A stretch of 64,000 nt of DNA from the NCBI GenBank assembly GCA_035498035.1, contig DATKAN010000015.1:25771-89770 (forward strand), written 5' to 3'. The stretch's first letter is position 1. Each line of letters starts with the position of its first letter. The notes beneath the pieces were generated by a model. It was not told the origin of the DNA, did no database searches, and saw only the letters and a list, made by a program, of their open reading frames with translations. Positions 52,515 to 61,617 of the stretch are shown here, piece by piece. A program made the position numbers and the translations under genes. Source of the stretch: Nitrospiria bacterium (GTDB lineage Bacteria; Nitrospirota; Nitrospiria; JACQBZ01).

Positions 52515-53537
52515 ATGCTAACGAAAAAAGATCAATATGTCATCGCCGTCGTCGGGGCTACGGGGGCCGTCGGCCAGGAGATGGTCGAGGTCCTCGAGGA
52601 ACGGAAATTTCCGGTGGAGGAGCTCCGTCTCTTCGCCTCGGAGCGTACGGCGGGCGAGACATTGACCTTCCGGGACCGGAGCCTGACGGTCAAGCTCCTG
52701 ACCAAGGAGGCCTTTAGCGGCGTGGACATCGCGCTGTTCTCGGCCGGGGAGGAGGTCAGCCGGGAATATGCCCCGATGGCGGCCTCCGCCGGCGCGGTCG
52801 TCATCGACAACTCCGCCGAGTGGCGGATGAAGCCGGACGTGCCGCTGGTCGTCCCGGAGGTGAATCCCGACGCGGCGTTTCGGCATCACGGCATCATCGC
52901 CAACCCCAACTGCTCCACCATTCAGATGGTCGTGGCCCTAAAACCCCTGCACGACGCCGCAAGGATTAAACGGATCGTCGTGTCCAGTTACCAATCGGTT
53001 TCCGGGACCGGCAAAGAGGCGATGGACGAGCTGATGGATCAGTCGCGGTCCCTTCTCTCCTTTCAAGAAGCCGTCTGCCACGTCTATCCGTTCCAGATCG
53101 CCTTCAATCTGCTCCCGCAGATCGGCTCCTTCGACGCTCAGGGGAATTCTTCGGAGGAGATGAAACTGGTGAACGAGACCCGGAAGATCATGGAAGACGA
53201 CACGATCCGGATCTCGGCCACGACCGTGCGCGTTCCGGTTTTTCGGGCCCATTCCGAATCGGTGAACATCGAGACCGAAAGAAAGCTCTCGGCCAATGAA
53301 GCGCGCGCGCTGCTGGCGACCGCGCCGGGGGTGATGGTGTTCGACGACCCGCAGCGCAAGGTCTACCCGATGCCGCTGGAGGTTTCCGGGACCGACGAAG
53401 TTTATGTGGGCCGGATCCGGGAGGACGCCTCGGTGGAATCGGGGCTGAATCTCTGGATCGTGGCGGACAACCTGCGAAAGGGAGCGGCGCTCAATGCCGT
53501 TCAGATTGCGGAGAAGCTGATCCAGGCCGCTTTGTGA
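52515..53537 (+). CDS. asd: Aspartate-semialdehyde dehydrogenase
   Basis: Reduces aspartyl phosphate to the semialdehyde, the branch point to lysine/diaminopimelate, threonine, methionine and isoleucine. The 340-residue protein has VAVVGATGAVGQEM, FSAGEEVSREYAP, VIDNSAEWRM, the catalytic cysteine in IANPNCSTIQMVVALKP, SSYQSVSGTGKEAMDEL, and RVPVFRAHSESVNIE. It follows a terminator and probably has its own promoter. Confidence 0.96.
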   Translation: MLTKKDQYVIAVVGATGAVGQEMVEVLEERKFPVEELRLFASERTAGETLTFRDRSLTVKLLTKEAFSGVDIALFSAGEEVSREYAPMAASAGAVVIDNSAEWRMKPDVPLVVPEVNPDAAFRHHGIIANPNCSTIQMVVALKPLHDAARIKRIVVSSYQSVSGTGKEAMDELMDQSRSLLSFQEAVCHVYPFQIAFNLLPQIGSFDAQGNSSEEMKLVNETRKIMEDDTIRISATTVRVPVFRAHSESVNIETERKLSANEARALLATAPGVMVFDDPQRKVYPMPLEVSGTDEVYVGRIREDASVESGLNLWIVADNLRKGAALNAVQIAEKLIQAAL

Positions 53538-53560
53538 TCGAACATCACCTGTTACTTCAA

Positions 53561-53663
53561 AAGCGGATCCTGTCCTGCGACAGCCCCGCCGTGCTCGCAG
53601 CCCCGCCCGGTGTAGGGACCCCGGCTGTGCAAGGTGGGGCGCTCCGCCTTCGGCCATCCGCTT
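53561..53663. repeat. 103-bp inverted-repeat-bounded intergenic element
   Basis: AAGCGGAT at 53561-53568 and ATCCGCTT at 53656-53663 are perfect inverted ends around a GC-rich interior with further pairing (CCCCGCC, GGTGGGGC). TATTTTA follows. It could be a long terminator for asd or a small repeat insertion. Confidence 0.45.
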
Positions 53664-53681
53664 ATTTTACCGAATGCCGTA

Positions 53682-53915
53682 ATGTCTGATCTTGGTGCTC
53701 TTGGACGGTTTCTGATCCTCATCGGGGCGGTCATTGTTTTGATCGGCGGCGTGCTGGTTTGGGTCGGAAAAACTCCGGGCCTGGGCTGGCTGGGCCGCCT
53801 GCCGGGGGACATCTATATCGAGCGGAAGAATTTCAGCTTTTTCTTTCCCCTCACCTCAGGCCTACTGATCAGCCTGATCCTCTCCCTCATTCTGTGGCTG
53901 TTAACCCGTCGGTGA
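53682..53915 (+). CDS. DUF2905 family small membrane protein
   Basis: A 77-residue inner-membrane protein with two spans (GRFLILIGAVIVLIGGVLVW and LTSGLLISLILSLILWLL) joined by the conserved segment GRLPGDIYIERKNFSFFFP, which is the DUF2905 signature. The function of the family is unknown. ATG 53682 is chosen because the family begins close to this point. spoIID follows after 4 nt. Confidence 0.88.
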   Translation: MSDLGALGRFLILIGAVIVLIGGVLVWVGKTPGLGWLGRLPGDIYIERKNFSFFFPLTSGLLISLILSLILWLLTRR

Positions 53916-53919
53916 AGCG

Positions 53920-55104
53920 GTGTTCCTTATCATTCGGACGACACGACCGGAACGAAAAATCCGAAGGAAGACCGCGGCGATCATCCTGATGATCACCGGC
54001 CTGTTCTCTCCATGCCCGGTCCTCGCGGGCGAATCGATCCGGGTCCTCCTCGCCCCCGATCCTCCATCGGTAACGATTGCCGGTAGTCCGGACCTGACGC
54101 TCACGGACCCGGACGGACGGCCGGTCGCTGGGGGGTTCAAAGGCTCCGTCGTGATCGCCGCAGGGCCGCAGGGCTTGATCATCCAGAACGAGCCCACCGA
54201 CCGGCGCGAGCTGGTCGCTTCCTCCGGGAGCGGAGCGATCCGCATCGACGATCGGGACGTCGGCGGGATCCTCCACATCGCCCTTTACCATGATAAGATT
54301 CGGTTGATCAACGAGCTGGACCTCGAAGACTATCTCAAGGGCGTGGTGCCGATCGAGATCTCATCCAAATGGCATCCGGAGGTCCTGAAGGTGCAGGCGA
54401 TCATTTCACGGACCTATGCGCTCTACCAGCGACAACTCAACCTGGGAAAAGATTACGACGTCCAGGCCACGACGGCCGATCAGGTGTACGAAGGCCGGGA
54501 CAAGGAAGACCCGGTGACGAATCAGGCCGTTGCCGAAACCCGGGGGCTGGTCCTGACCTATGAAGGACAGTTAATCCTGTCCGCATATCATTCCACCTCG
54601 GCCGGCCCGACCGAAAACGCCGCCGAAGTCTGGGGAATGGACCTCCCGTATCTCAAAGGGGTGAGTTGTCCTTTCGACCAGAACTCGCCTTACTATCAAT
54701 GGAACCGGTCCATTCCGATGGACACCGTCCAAAAAGCCTTTTCGACGGCCGGCTACTCCATCGGAACGATCGCTTCGATCACCCCCTTCCGCTGGACCGA
54801 GGCCGGGCGGATCAGCCAGATCCGACTGATCCATTCCCGGGGAGAACTGATCCTCAAGGCGGGGGACCTCCGACGCATCCTGGGATACCAGGAGCTGCCC
54901 AGCGCCCATTTTCGGATCGAGAAGATCGGTCGCGAAGTCCAGCTCCGGGGCCACGGGTACGGCCACGGCGTGGGGCTCTGTCAGTGGGGCGCCAAGGAGA
55001 TGGCCGAGATGGGATACAAGTATGATCGGATCCTGAAATATTATTATCCGGGCGTCCTCGTGGCGCCCTATTCGTCCGTCACCGTGGTCGAGCCGCCTCC
55101 ATGA
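53920..55104 (+). CDS. SpoIID/LytB domain protein
   Basis: A 394-residue exported protein with a signal peptide (AAIILMITGLFSPCPVLA). The SpoIID/LytB domain has LEDYLKGVVPIEISSKW, LKVQAIISRTYAL, YHSTSAGPTENAAEVWG and the C-terminal GHGYGHGVGLCQWGAKEMA. In Bacillus SpoIID is a lytic transglycosylase acting on denuded glycan strands; in Gram-negative bacteria related proteins are found near queA and probably also act on the cell wall. It starts with GTG 53920. The queA ATG overlaps its stop. Confidence 0.9.
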   Translation: MFLIIRTTRPERKIRRKTAAIILMITGLFSPCPVLAGESIRVLLAPDPPSVTIAGSPDLTLTDPDGRPVAGGFKGSVVIAAGPQGLIIQNEPTDRRELVASSGSGAIRIDDRDVGGILHIALYHDKIRLINELDLEDYLKGVVPIEISSKWHPEVLKVQAIISRTYALYQRQLNLGKDYDVQATTADQVYEGRDKEDPVTNQAVAETRGLVLTYEGQLILSAYHSTSAGPTENAAEVWGMDLPYLKGVSCPFDQNSPYYQWNRSIPMDTVQKAFSTAGYSIGTIASITPFRWTEAGRISQIRLIHSRGELILKAGDLRRILGYQELPSAHFRIEKIGREVQLRGHGYGHGVGLCQWGAKEMAEMGYKYDRILKYYYPGVLVAPYSSVTVVEPPP

Positions 55105-56156
55105 TACCAAAAGCCCCGCCTGGCGAATACCGACTCTCCAGTTACGATTACCCGCTGGACGAATCCCTCATCGCGCAGGTTCCATCGGCCGACCGGGATC
55201 AAGCCCGCCTGATGGTCCTGGACCGGAAGACGGGACGGATCGAACACCGTCGGTTCCAGGATCTGGTGCATTACCTGCGGCCCTCGGACGTGCTCGTCGT
55301 CAACGACACGCGGGTCATTCCCGCCCGGTTGCCGGGCCGCAAGATGCCCGGCGGAGGGAAGATCGAGGTGCTGATGCTCCGGGAGGCGGACGGGCCGAAA
55401 CAATGGGAGGTCCTCCTCCGCGGATCGGTCCACGCGGGACAGGCGATCCGGTTCGGCACGGGAGAAACGGCCGTGGTCCGCCGGGACCTCGGATACGGGC
55501 GAAAGATTTTGGAATGGATGGGCGAAGAAGCCGTGGCGTCGATCATCGCCCGGCTGGGCCATACGCCCCTCCCTCCGTATATTCGACGGAGTCCTGCGGC
55601 GGAGGACCGGGAGCAATACCAGACGGTCTACGCCGCGGCCCCCGGATCGGTGGCCGCCCCCACGGCCGGCCTCCATTTTACGGAGACCCTTCTCGACCGG
55701 ATCCGCGCGCACGGCGTGAACGTGGTTTCGGTCACGCTGCACATCGGCCCGGGGACGTTCCGGCCGGTCCGTTGCGGGGACATCCGTAGGCATCAAATGG
55801 ACTCGGAGTGGTATGATATCGGCCCCTCGGCGGTCGAGGTCTTGGAGGAGGTTCGTCGCCGAAAGGGGAGGATCGTGGCCGTGGGCACGACGGCCACGCG
55901 CGTCCTGGAATCGGCGATCCGGGACTCCGGATCATTTCAAGCCCGGTCGGGCTGGACCGCTCTGTTCATCACCCCCGGTTATTCGTTCAAGTGCGTGGAC
56001 GGCCTGGTGACGAACTTTCACCTTCCCAAGTCCACCTTATTGATGCTGGTTTCGGCCTTTGCCGGGCTACCGTACATCCGGCAGGCCTATGCCGAGGCCT
56101 TGCGGTCACGCTACCGCTTCCTCAGTTACGGCGATGCAATGCTGATCCTTTCATGA
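55101..56156 (+). CDS. queA: S-adenosylmethionine:tRNA ribosyltransferase-isomerase
   Basis: Transfers the ribosyl part of SAM to preQ1 at tRNA position 34, making epoxyqueuosine. The 351-residue protein shows YRLSSYDYPLDESLIAQ, DVLVVNDTRVIPARLPG, GAVAAPTAGLHFTE-like SVAAPTAGLHFTE, HVNVVSVTLHIGPGTFRPV-type VTLHIGPGTFRPV, VGTTATRVLES and FHLPKSTLLMLVSAF. It overlaps spoIID by ATGA and the SPOR gene by ATGA, forming a tight three-gene unit. Confidence 0.96.
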   Translation: MIPKAPPGEYRLSSYDYPLDESLIAQVPSADRDQARLMVLDRKTGRIEHRRFQDLVHYLRPSDVLVVNDTRVIPARLPGRKMPGGGKIEVLMLREADGPKQWEVLLRGSVHAGQAIRFGTGETAVVRRDLGYGRKILEWMGEEAVASIIARLGHTPLPPYIRRSPAAEDREQYQTVYAAAPGSVAAPTAGLHFTETLLDRIRAHGVNVVSVTLHIGPGTFRPVRCGDIRRHQMDSEWYDIGPSAVEVLEEVRRRKGRIVAVGTTATRVLESAIRDSGSFQARSGWTALFITPGYSFKCVDGLVTNFHLPKSTLLMLVSAFAGLPYIRQAYAEALRSRYRFLSYGDAMLILS

Positions 56157-56758
56157 GACGCGTCAATCGAAGATTTAAGTCGCGGGCAGTTTCGCGGGGC
56201 CGGCTGTTTCTGTTCCTGGCGGGCGGCGTCGCCACGGCCGTTTTGCTTGTGGCGGTCCTCATTTTTCTGGAACAACGCTCGCCGGTTCAAAGCGCTCCTT
56301 CCGAACCGCCGGACGGGGCCGCTCCAAGAAAATCGAGCGTCCGACCCGCGCCGCCGGTTCCACCAGCGGATAATGGGGTGCCGGCGCCCGCCCCCGAGAC
56401 CTTCACGTTCTACGACACCCTAGAGCAGCGCGGCACGCCGCATCTGGGCTTCATCGCGAAGACGACGACATCCTCCGAAACCCCTTCACGCGGCCCGGCC
56501 GTCCCCCCTCCCAAGAAAGCGTCGACCGGCTATACAGTTCAAATCGCCGCCACCCGGGACCGGGCGACCGCCGAGTCCATGGCCGGCCGTCTCCGGCGAA
56601 AGGGCTATTCGGTTTTCATCCTCCCCCACGTCGTCCCGAAGCGGGGGACTTGGTACCGGGTCCGGGTCGGGCATTTTACGCAACGGCAGGCGGCTCAAGA
56701 AATGACGGCTCGATTATCCGGACGGGAGCACCTGACGGCTTACGTGGTCCGAGAATAG
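56153..56758 (+). CDS. SPOR domain membrane protein
   Basis: A 201-residue bitopic protein: a short basic cytoplasmic tail, one span (LFLFLAGGVATAVLLVAVLIFL, about 19-40), a Pro/Ala-rich linker and a C-terminal SPOR domain from about residue 125 (YTVQIAATRDRATAESMAGRL, WYRVRVGHFTQRQAAQ). SPOR domains bind denuded peptidoglycan at the septum, so a division-related role is likely and fits the SpoIID neighbour, which acts on the same material. The ATG overlaps the queA stop. Confidence 0.9.
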   Translation: MRRVNRRFKSRAVSRGRLFLFLAGGVATAVLLVAVLIFLEQRSPVQSAPSEPPDGAAPRKSSVRPAPPVPPADNGVPAPAPETFTFYDTLEQRGTPHLGFIAKTTTSSETPSRGPAVPPPKKASTGYTVQIAATRDRATAESMAGRLRRKGYSVFILPHVVPKRGTWYRVRVGHFTQRQAAQEMTARLSGREHLTAYVVRE

Positions 56759-56765
56759 GGCGGGA

Positions 56766-57047
56766 TCACAAAATGATTTTTCGTTCCTTGGCCGTGTGTT
56801 CAAGAATGGTTACGGCGCTGTGGAGCCGCTGGAGACGGGTGTTGCGATTCCGGACCGCCAGGGTATCGTGAAGGGGGAATTTCTCTCCGCGGACTTCCTT
56901 CTGGAGTTTCCGGAGTTGGTGGTAAAGCGCCTTGACGCCTTCGGAGTCGAACTTCTTGAGCGCCAGCGGGTTGATCGTAAAAAATCCTTCCGCGACGTCC
57001 CGCGCCACGGCGGTAATGCTTTTTCCGCGCAGTTGCATCCCCGGCAT
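56766..57047 (-). CDS. Small conserved hypothetical helical protein
   Basis: A 93-residue soluble, basic protein with no signal or span. After MPGMQLRGKSITAVARDVAEG the second half is rich in Lys, Arg, Leu and His (ALYHQLRKLQKEVRGEKF, LQRLHSAVTILEH), suggesting a helical hairpin. GGAGGT is 8 nt before the ATG and a strong promoter lies at 57076-57104, so the gene looks real. I do not recognise a family. Confidence 0.6.
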   Translation of the reverse strand: MPGMQLRGKSITAVARDVAEGFFTINPLALKKFDSEGVKALYHQLRKLQKEVRGEKFPLHDTLAVRNRNTRLQRLHSAVTILEHTAKERKIIL

Positions 57048-57075
57048 GGTCTGTCCACCTCCGAGCCTTTAAGTA

Positions 57076-57104
57076 ACGATACCGTATTTTAACCCCCCTG
57101 TCAA
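57076..57104 (-). promoter_or_regulatory. Promoter for the small helical protein gene
   Basis: On the minus strand TTGACA (57104-57099) and TATCGT (57081-57076) are 17 nt apart. It is divergent from the promoter at 57126-57154. Confidence 0.6.
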
Positions 57105-57125
57105 AGGCCCGGGAGGCCGCGAGGG

Positions 57126-57154
57126 TTGTGATCGAGGCTTCGTCCGTGTATAAT
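57126..57154 (+). promoter_or_regulatory. Promoter for the PilZ gene
   Basis: TTGTGA at 57126-57131 and a perfect TATAAT at 57149-57154 are 17 nt apart. The ATG at 57192, with a GGGGGGA ribosome binding site, follows at a normal distance. Confidence 0.65.
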
Positions 57155-57191
57155 TCGCAGCGAATTTCGGTATACACCCCGGGGGGACGGA

Positions 57192-57224
57192 ATGGAGAAA
57201 CGGGGCCGGAACCGAAACGGATAG
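57192..57224 (+). other. Ten-codon 5' segment of the PilZ gene ending in an in-frame TAG
   Basis: ATG 57192 encodes MEKRGRNRNG and then TAG at 57222-57224, in the same frame as the PilZ domain downstream. It has a good ribosome binding site and promoter. RGRNR fits the RxxxR cyclic-di-GMP motif that opens a PilZ domain. Confidence 0.6.
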
Positions 57225-57233
57225 CGCCGGTTC

Positions 57234-57515
57234 GTGAAGTTCGGCAAGGACCGTCCGGACAAGCTGGGATTTACCGAGGATGTATCTTCCGGCGGGATGT
57301 TCATCAAATCGAACACGGTGCTCCAGCCCGGAGTCCATCTCCGGATCGAGCTGACCCGTCCGGATCATCGTGTTCTTTTGATGACGGGACACGGAATGTG
57401 GGCCCGGCAGGTTTCTCCGAGTCTGCTGCGTTTGGCCAAGAAAAGCGGGATGGGAATCGGTCTGACCCAGGTCGACAAGGACTATCAACAATCCATCGCC
57501 GACCTCGGGACCTGA
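57234..57515 (+). CDS. PilZ domain protein, N-terminus cut off by an in-frame amber codon
   Basis: A 93-residue PilZ barrel beginning VKFGKDRPDKLGFTEDVSSGG, with the DxSxxG half of the cyclic-di-GMP site (DVSSGG) and an ending GMGIGLTQVDKDYQQSI. From GTG 57234 the product lacks the RxxxR half. That half (RGRNR) is encoded just upstream in the same frame, after a good promoter, SD and ATG, but is separated by TAG at 57222. So this is either a recent nonsense mutation with re-initiation at GTG, a stop readthrough, or a sequencing error. If intact it would be a 107-residue single-domain cyclic-di-GMP receptor. Confidence 0.75.
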   Translation: MKFGKDRPDKLGFTEDVSSGGMFIKSNTVLQPGVHLRIELTRPDHRVLLMTGHGMWARQVSPSLLRLAKKSGMGIGLTQVDKDYQQSIADLGT

Positions 57516-57516
57516 A

Positions 57517-58230
57517 TCAGAGGGCCTGGCTCTTGATCTCGATTTTGGTCGCAGCCCGCATACGGTTCAAGGCGGACATCAGGACCCGCTGTTGTTTTCG
57601 AACGAGGGCGTCCTCTACCGCCTTGGTCTCCTGCTCAAGGCGTTTCTCGGGCGTCGCCTTCGGGTCCGCCGGCGGATTCGGAACGGCCGCCTTCGCCTCC
57701 GCGGTCTCCTGGGCCGTCAGGACGATGCCGTCCTGAAGGACGCGCTTGGCCTTGTTGATCAGCAGGTCCTGCCGGATGGACTGCTCGTATTCATCGGCCG
57801 CCGTGTGACTGCGCGACAGGAAAAACTGGTACCGGTCGGGATCAAAACGTCCCTGCTCGTCGTGAAACGCGGTGTCTTGGGTAATGCTCTGCCGCAATTC
57901 ATCCACCCCGACCGAAAGCCCGAGTTCCCGGGCCATTTTCAACCACAGCTCCCGTTCGACCACGCTGTTGATCACGAGTTGCTTGACCAGATCCTCTTTG
58001 AAGTTTTCTTTCAGAATCTCCCGGTAGTACCGGTAGGCATTCTCCTTGTAGCGGTTGTACTGAGCCTGCGTAATCCGAACCTGACCGATCTGGGCCACAT
58101 AAGGCTCCCGGGAGGCGCCCGAGAAGCCCCACCACCCCATGCTGATCACAAAGGTCGCGGCGATCAGAAACATGATGGTGCGGTAGATCCATGGGTTTTC
58201 AACCGCGCCTTTGCGTAAAAACTTCAGCAT
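57517..58230 (-). CDS. SurA_N domain membrane-anchored chaperone-like protein
   Basis: A 237-residue protein with one N-terminal span (IYRTIMFLIAATFVISMGWWGF) and a periplasmic SurA N-terminal domain: VAQIGQVRITQAQYNRYKEN, LVKQLVINSVVERELWLKMARELGLSV, HDEQGRFDPDRYQFFLS. It resembles the first part of PpiD. There is no parvulin prolyl-isomerase domain, only a charged helical tail. It is likely a periplasmic chaperone for secreted proteins; truncation of a longer PpiD is possible, but the clean ending argues for a natural short form. Confidence 0.8.
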   Translation of the reverse strand: MLKFLRKGAVENPWIYRTIMFLIAATFVISMGWWGFSGASREPYVAQIGQVRITQAQYNRYKENAYRYYREILKENFKEDLVKQLVINSVVERELWLKMARELGLSVGVDELRQSITQDTAFHDEQGRFDPDRYQFFLSRSHTAADEYEQSIRQDLLINKAKRVLQDGIVLTAQETAEAKAAVPNPPADPKATPEKRLEQETKAVEDALVRKQQRVLMSALNRMRAATKIEIKSQAL

Positions 58231-58291
58231 ACGACCCCCAAAACTTGGAACTCATCATAAGCTTTTTTTAATAGAATTGCAACGGGTCGCC

Positions 58292-58319
58292 TTGAAAAAA
58301 AGCCCCGATCTGATATAAT
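58292..58319 (+). promoter_or_regulatory. Promoter for the RDD gene
   Basis: TTGAAA at 58292-58297 and a perfect TATAAT at 58314-58319 are 16 nt apart, upstream of the GTG start at 58375. Confidence 0.55.
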
Positions 58320-58374
58320 AAGTTGTTGCGGGAAATCATAGGGCATCGCATAGAATTCCAGGAGATGGATCGTC

Positions 58375-58860
58375 GTGGCCGAGGTGGATGACCAACTTCC
58401 GGGTTCGGCGGAAGGGCTCCCGAAAGCGGACGTGGTTCACCGTTTTATCGCGAAGTTCATAGACTTCCTGATCGTCGCGGCCTTCGCCCGCCTGATCCCG
58501 CCGGTCGGTTTTATGGCCGGGATGACCTATCTTTTGATCGCGGACGGTCTTTTCCAGGGACAGAGCATTGGAAAGCGGTTGATCGGTTTGCAGACCCTTC
58601 GGTTCGAGAGAGGGACGGCGGTTTCTTTCCGGGAGTCCATTCTGCGCAATATTCCTTTTTCCGCGGCCTATCTCTGCCTGCTGATCCCTTTTATCGGCTG
58701 GTTGTTGGGGGGTGGCGTTGTCCTGATCGAAGCGCTACTGGTCATCGGCAATCCGCTGGGACACCGCCTGGGAGACGAGATCGCCAAAACCCAGGTGATC
58801 GAGCCCGGATCGGTCCGCGCGGGGGATTTTCCAGGAGCGACCCGCGAGCCTGGCGGGTAG
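58375..58860 (+). CDS. RDD family membrane protein
   Basis: A 161-residue inner-membrane protein of the RDD family, whose name comes from Arg-Asp-Asp-like residues in the first span; here KFIDFLIVAAFARLI holds the Asp. It has about three spans and the family phrase GQSIGKRLIGLQTLR, followed by FRESILRNIPF. Function is poorly known, with transport proposed. It starts with GTG 58375, with AGGAGA about 10 nt upstream. mreB follows 55 nt downstream. Confidence 0.82.
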   Translation: MAEVDDQLPGSAEGLPKADVVHRFIAKFIDFLIVAAFARLIPPVGFMAGMTYLLIADGLFQGQSIGKRLIGLQTLRFERGTAVSFRESILRNIPFSAAYLCLLIPFIGWLLGGGVVLIEALLVIGNPLGHRLGDEIAKTQVIEPGSVRAGDFPGATREPGG

Positions 58861-58903
58861 GGCATCCCCGCGCCGAGGGACGGGAGAGAACATTCTATTT
58901 TGA

Positions 58904-59950
<1,047 letters not shown>

Positions 59951-60119
59951 CAGGCTGCTGAAAAAGTCCATCTGCTTTGTTCTCGGTCCCTCGGAGATCC
60001 TCACGTACGGCTCAAGTACGCTCCGGTCTCCACGGTCCCTGCGGCATGGCGACCCCCTTCCAGTCATGAAAATGCTGGAAGTCCCCGGAGGGGGCATCTG
60101 GAGCTTTTCGAGCCGCCTG
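59951..60119. mobile_element. MITE-like element with terminal inverted repeats between mreB and mreC
   Basis: The 169-bp segment starts CAGGCTGCTGAAAAAGTCCA and ends with the near inverted copy TGGAGCTTTTCGAGCCGCCTG (20 of these shown in two parts: TGGAGCTTTTCG and AGCCGCCTG). Inside are paired motifs such as CACGTACGGCTCAAGTACGC and GGTCTCCACGGTCCC. No transposase is encoded. It begins at the base after the mreB stop codon. No clear target duplication is seen. Confidence 0.65.
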
Positions 60120-60210
60120 AAAAAATCAAGGGTTGGTATGAAACGGAAGGATTTGTAAGGTCCCGCCCAGTCGAGACGACTCCTCCAACAAGGATGCCGT
60201 TTATGAGGTC

Positions 60211-61089
60211 ATGCTTCGGCAAATTATAAATTACAGACGGTTCATCATTCTTTTCCTGACGGTCCTTCTGGTCGCCGTGCTCCTATTTCCGGAGTTGCAA
60301 AGACGCCCCGTTTATTTTTTGGGCCGTCCCGTGGTGTTCCTGATCTCCGGTCTGCAGAAAGGCCTGACGTGGACGGCCCACGGCATCGGGGGCCTCTGGA
60401 ACGGCTACATCAACCTGATCTCGGTGCAACGGGAAAACGAAACTTTAAAACGCGACCTGGCCCGGCTGCAAAACGAAACCCTTCAACTCCAAGAAGCCGC
60501 CCAGGCCAACGAGCGATTGGAACAACTCCTAAATTTCAGACGGACGAATGCCTTCCATACCCTGGTGGCCGCCGTGATCGGACGCGATCCGTCCAACTGG
60601 TACCGGACGCTGATGATCGATAAGGGGACCCGCGAGGGCGTCGCGATCGACATGGGGGTCATCACCCCGGTCGGGGTCGTGGGCCGTGTGATCAAAGCCG
60701 ACCCGACCGTGTCGCAGGTCCTCCTGGTCACCGATCGAAACAGCGCCGTCGCGGCTCTGATTCAACGCACACGGGACGAGGGGTTGGTGGAGGGCACGGA
60801 AAGAGGCCTCGCCCGCATCAAATACCTGTCCCTGCTGGCGGACCTCAAGGAAGGCGACCTCGTTCTGACGTCCGGCCTGACGGGATATTTTCCGAAAGGG
60901 CTCCTGATCGGCACCCTGGGCCGCGCCACGAAGAAGGAACTGGACCTTTTCCAGCAAGCCGAGGTGATTCCCAGCGTGGACTTCTCAAAATTGGAAGAGG
61001 TCCTGGTGGTCACCGCCCTGGAGGACCGTATCCCGCCCGCCGGCCGGCCGGGTTCACCTGCGTCGGAGGGCTCGCAAAACAAGAAATGA
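60211..61089 (+). CDS. mreC: Rod shape-determining protein MreC
   Basis: A bitopic elongasome protein linking MreB to PBP2 and RodA in the periplasm. The 292-residue protein has one span (FIILFLTVLLVAVLLFP), a coiled coil (about 68-112, ENETLKRDLARLQNETLQLQ), and the beta-domain with VIGRDPSNWYRTLMIDKGT, VVGRVIKADPTVSQVLLVTDRNSAV and GDLVLTSGLTGYFPKGL. GAGG precedes the ATG. It overlaps mreD by ATGA. Confidence 0.95.
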   Translation: MLRQIINYRRFIILFLTVLLVAVLLFPELQRRPVYFLGRPVVFLISGLQKGLTWTAHGIGGLWNGYINLISVQRENETLKRDLARLQNETLQLQEAAQANERLEQLLNFRRTNAFHTLVAAVIGRDPSNWYRTLMIDKGTREGVAIDMGVITPVGVVGRVIKADPTVSQVLLVTDRNSAVAALIQRTRDEGLVEGTERGLARIKYLSLLADLKEGDLVLTSGLTGYFPKGLLIGTLGRATKKELDLFQQAEVIPSVDFSKLEEVLVVTALEDRIPPAGRPGSPASEGSQNKK

Positions 61090-61607
61090 ACCGATGGACT
61101 TACACGCTCATCGCCCTGGTGTTGATCCCGGTCCAAACCACCTGGCTTACGGCCGTCGGCATGCATGCCATCCGGCCGGATCTGGTATTGCTTTTGATCT
61201 ACTTCACGGGTTTCTATGCCGGAGAGATGAAGGGTCTGATGATCGGATGGATCATGGGGGCCTTGATGGATTTCTTTTCGGGGGGGCCCTTCGGTCTCCA
61301 AATCGCCTCGAAAGCGGCGGCGGGCTTGTTGTCCGGACTGCTGGGAAGGTTTTTTCTCAACGCGACGGGCGCGTTGACCATGGGACTGGTGGTCTTGTTG
61401 TCCCTGATCACCGGCATCATCGGCTTTTGGTTTCATCAACTCGTGGTGGGCGAGATCCATTTCATGGAGGCCTTTCGTTGGACGTTGCTGCCCGAGGCGT
61501 TGTATAATGGTGTTTTAGGGGGCGCGGTGTTCTGGGTGGTCATCCGGCGGCTGCCGGTCCGGCAGCCGTGGTCGGAAAGTCCCCCGTTCCTACCCAATGT
61601 CGATTGA
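61086..61607 (+). CDS. mreD: Rod shape-determining protein MreD
   Basis: A small polytopic elongasome protein of 173 residues with about five spans. RPDLVLLLIYFTGFYAGEMKGLMIGWIMG with the following ALMDFFSGGPFGL is the family signature (shown in parts: RPDLVLLLIYF, GWIMGALMDFFSGG). It overlaps mreC and lies 10 nt before mrdA. Confidence 0.92.
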   Translation: MNRWTYTLIALVLIPVQTTWLTAVGMHAIRPDLVLLLIYFTGFYAGEMKGLMIGWIMGALMDFFSGGPFGLQIASKAAAGLLSGLLGRFFLNATGALTMGLVVLLSLITGIIGFWFHQLVVGEIHFMEAFRWTLLPEALYNGVLGGAVFWVVIRRLPVRQPWSESPPFLPNVD

Positions 61608-61617
61608 AATTTAAGCC

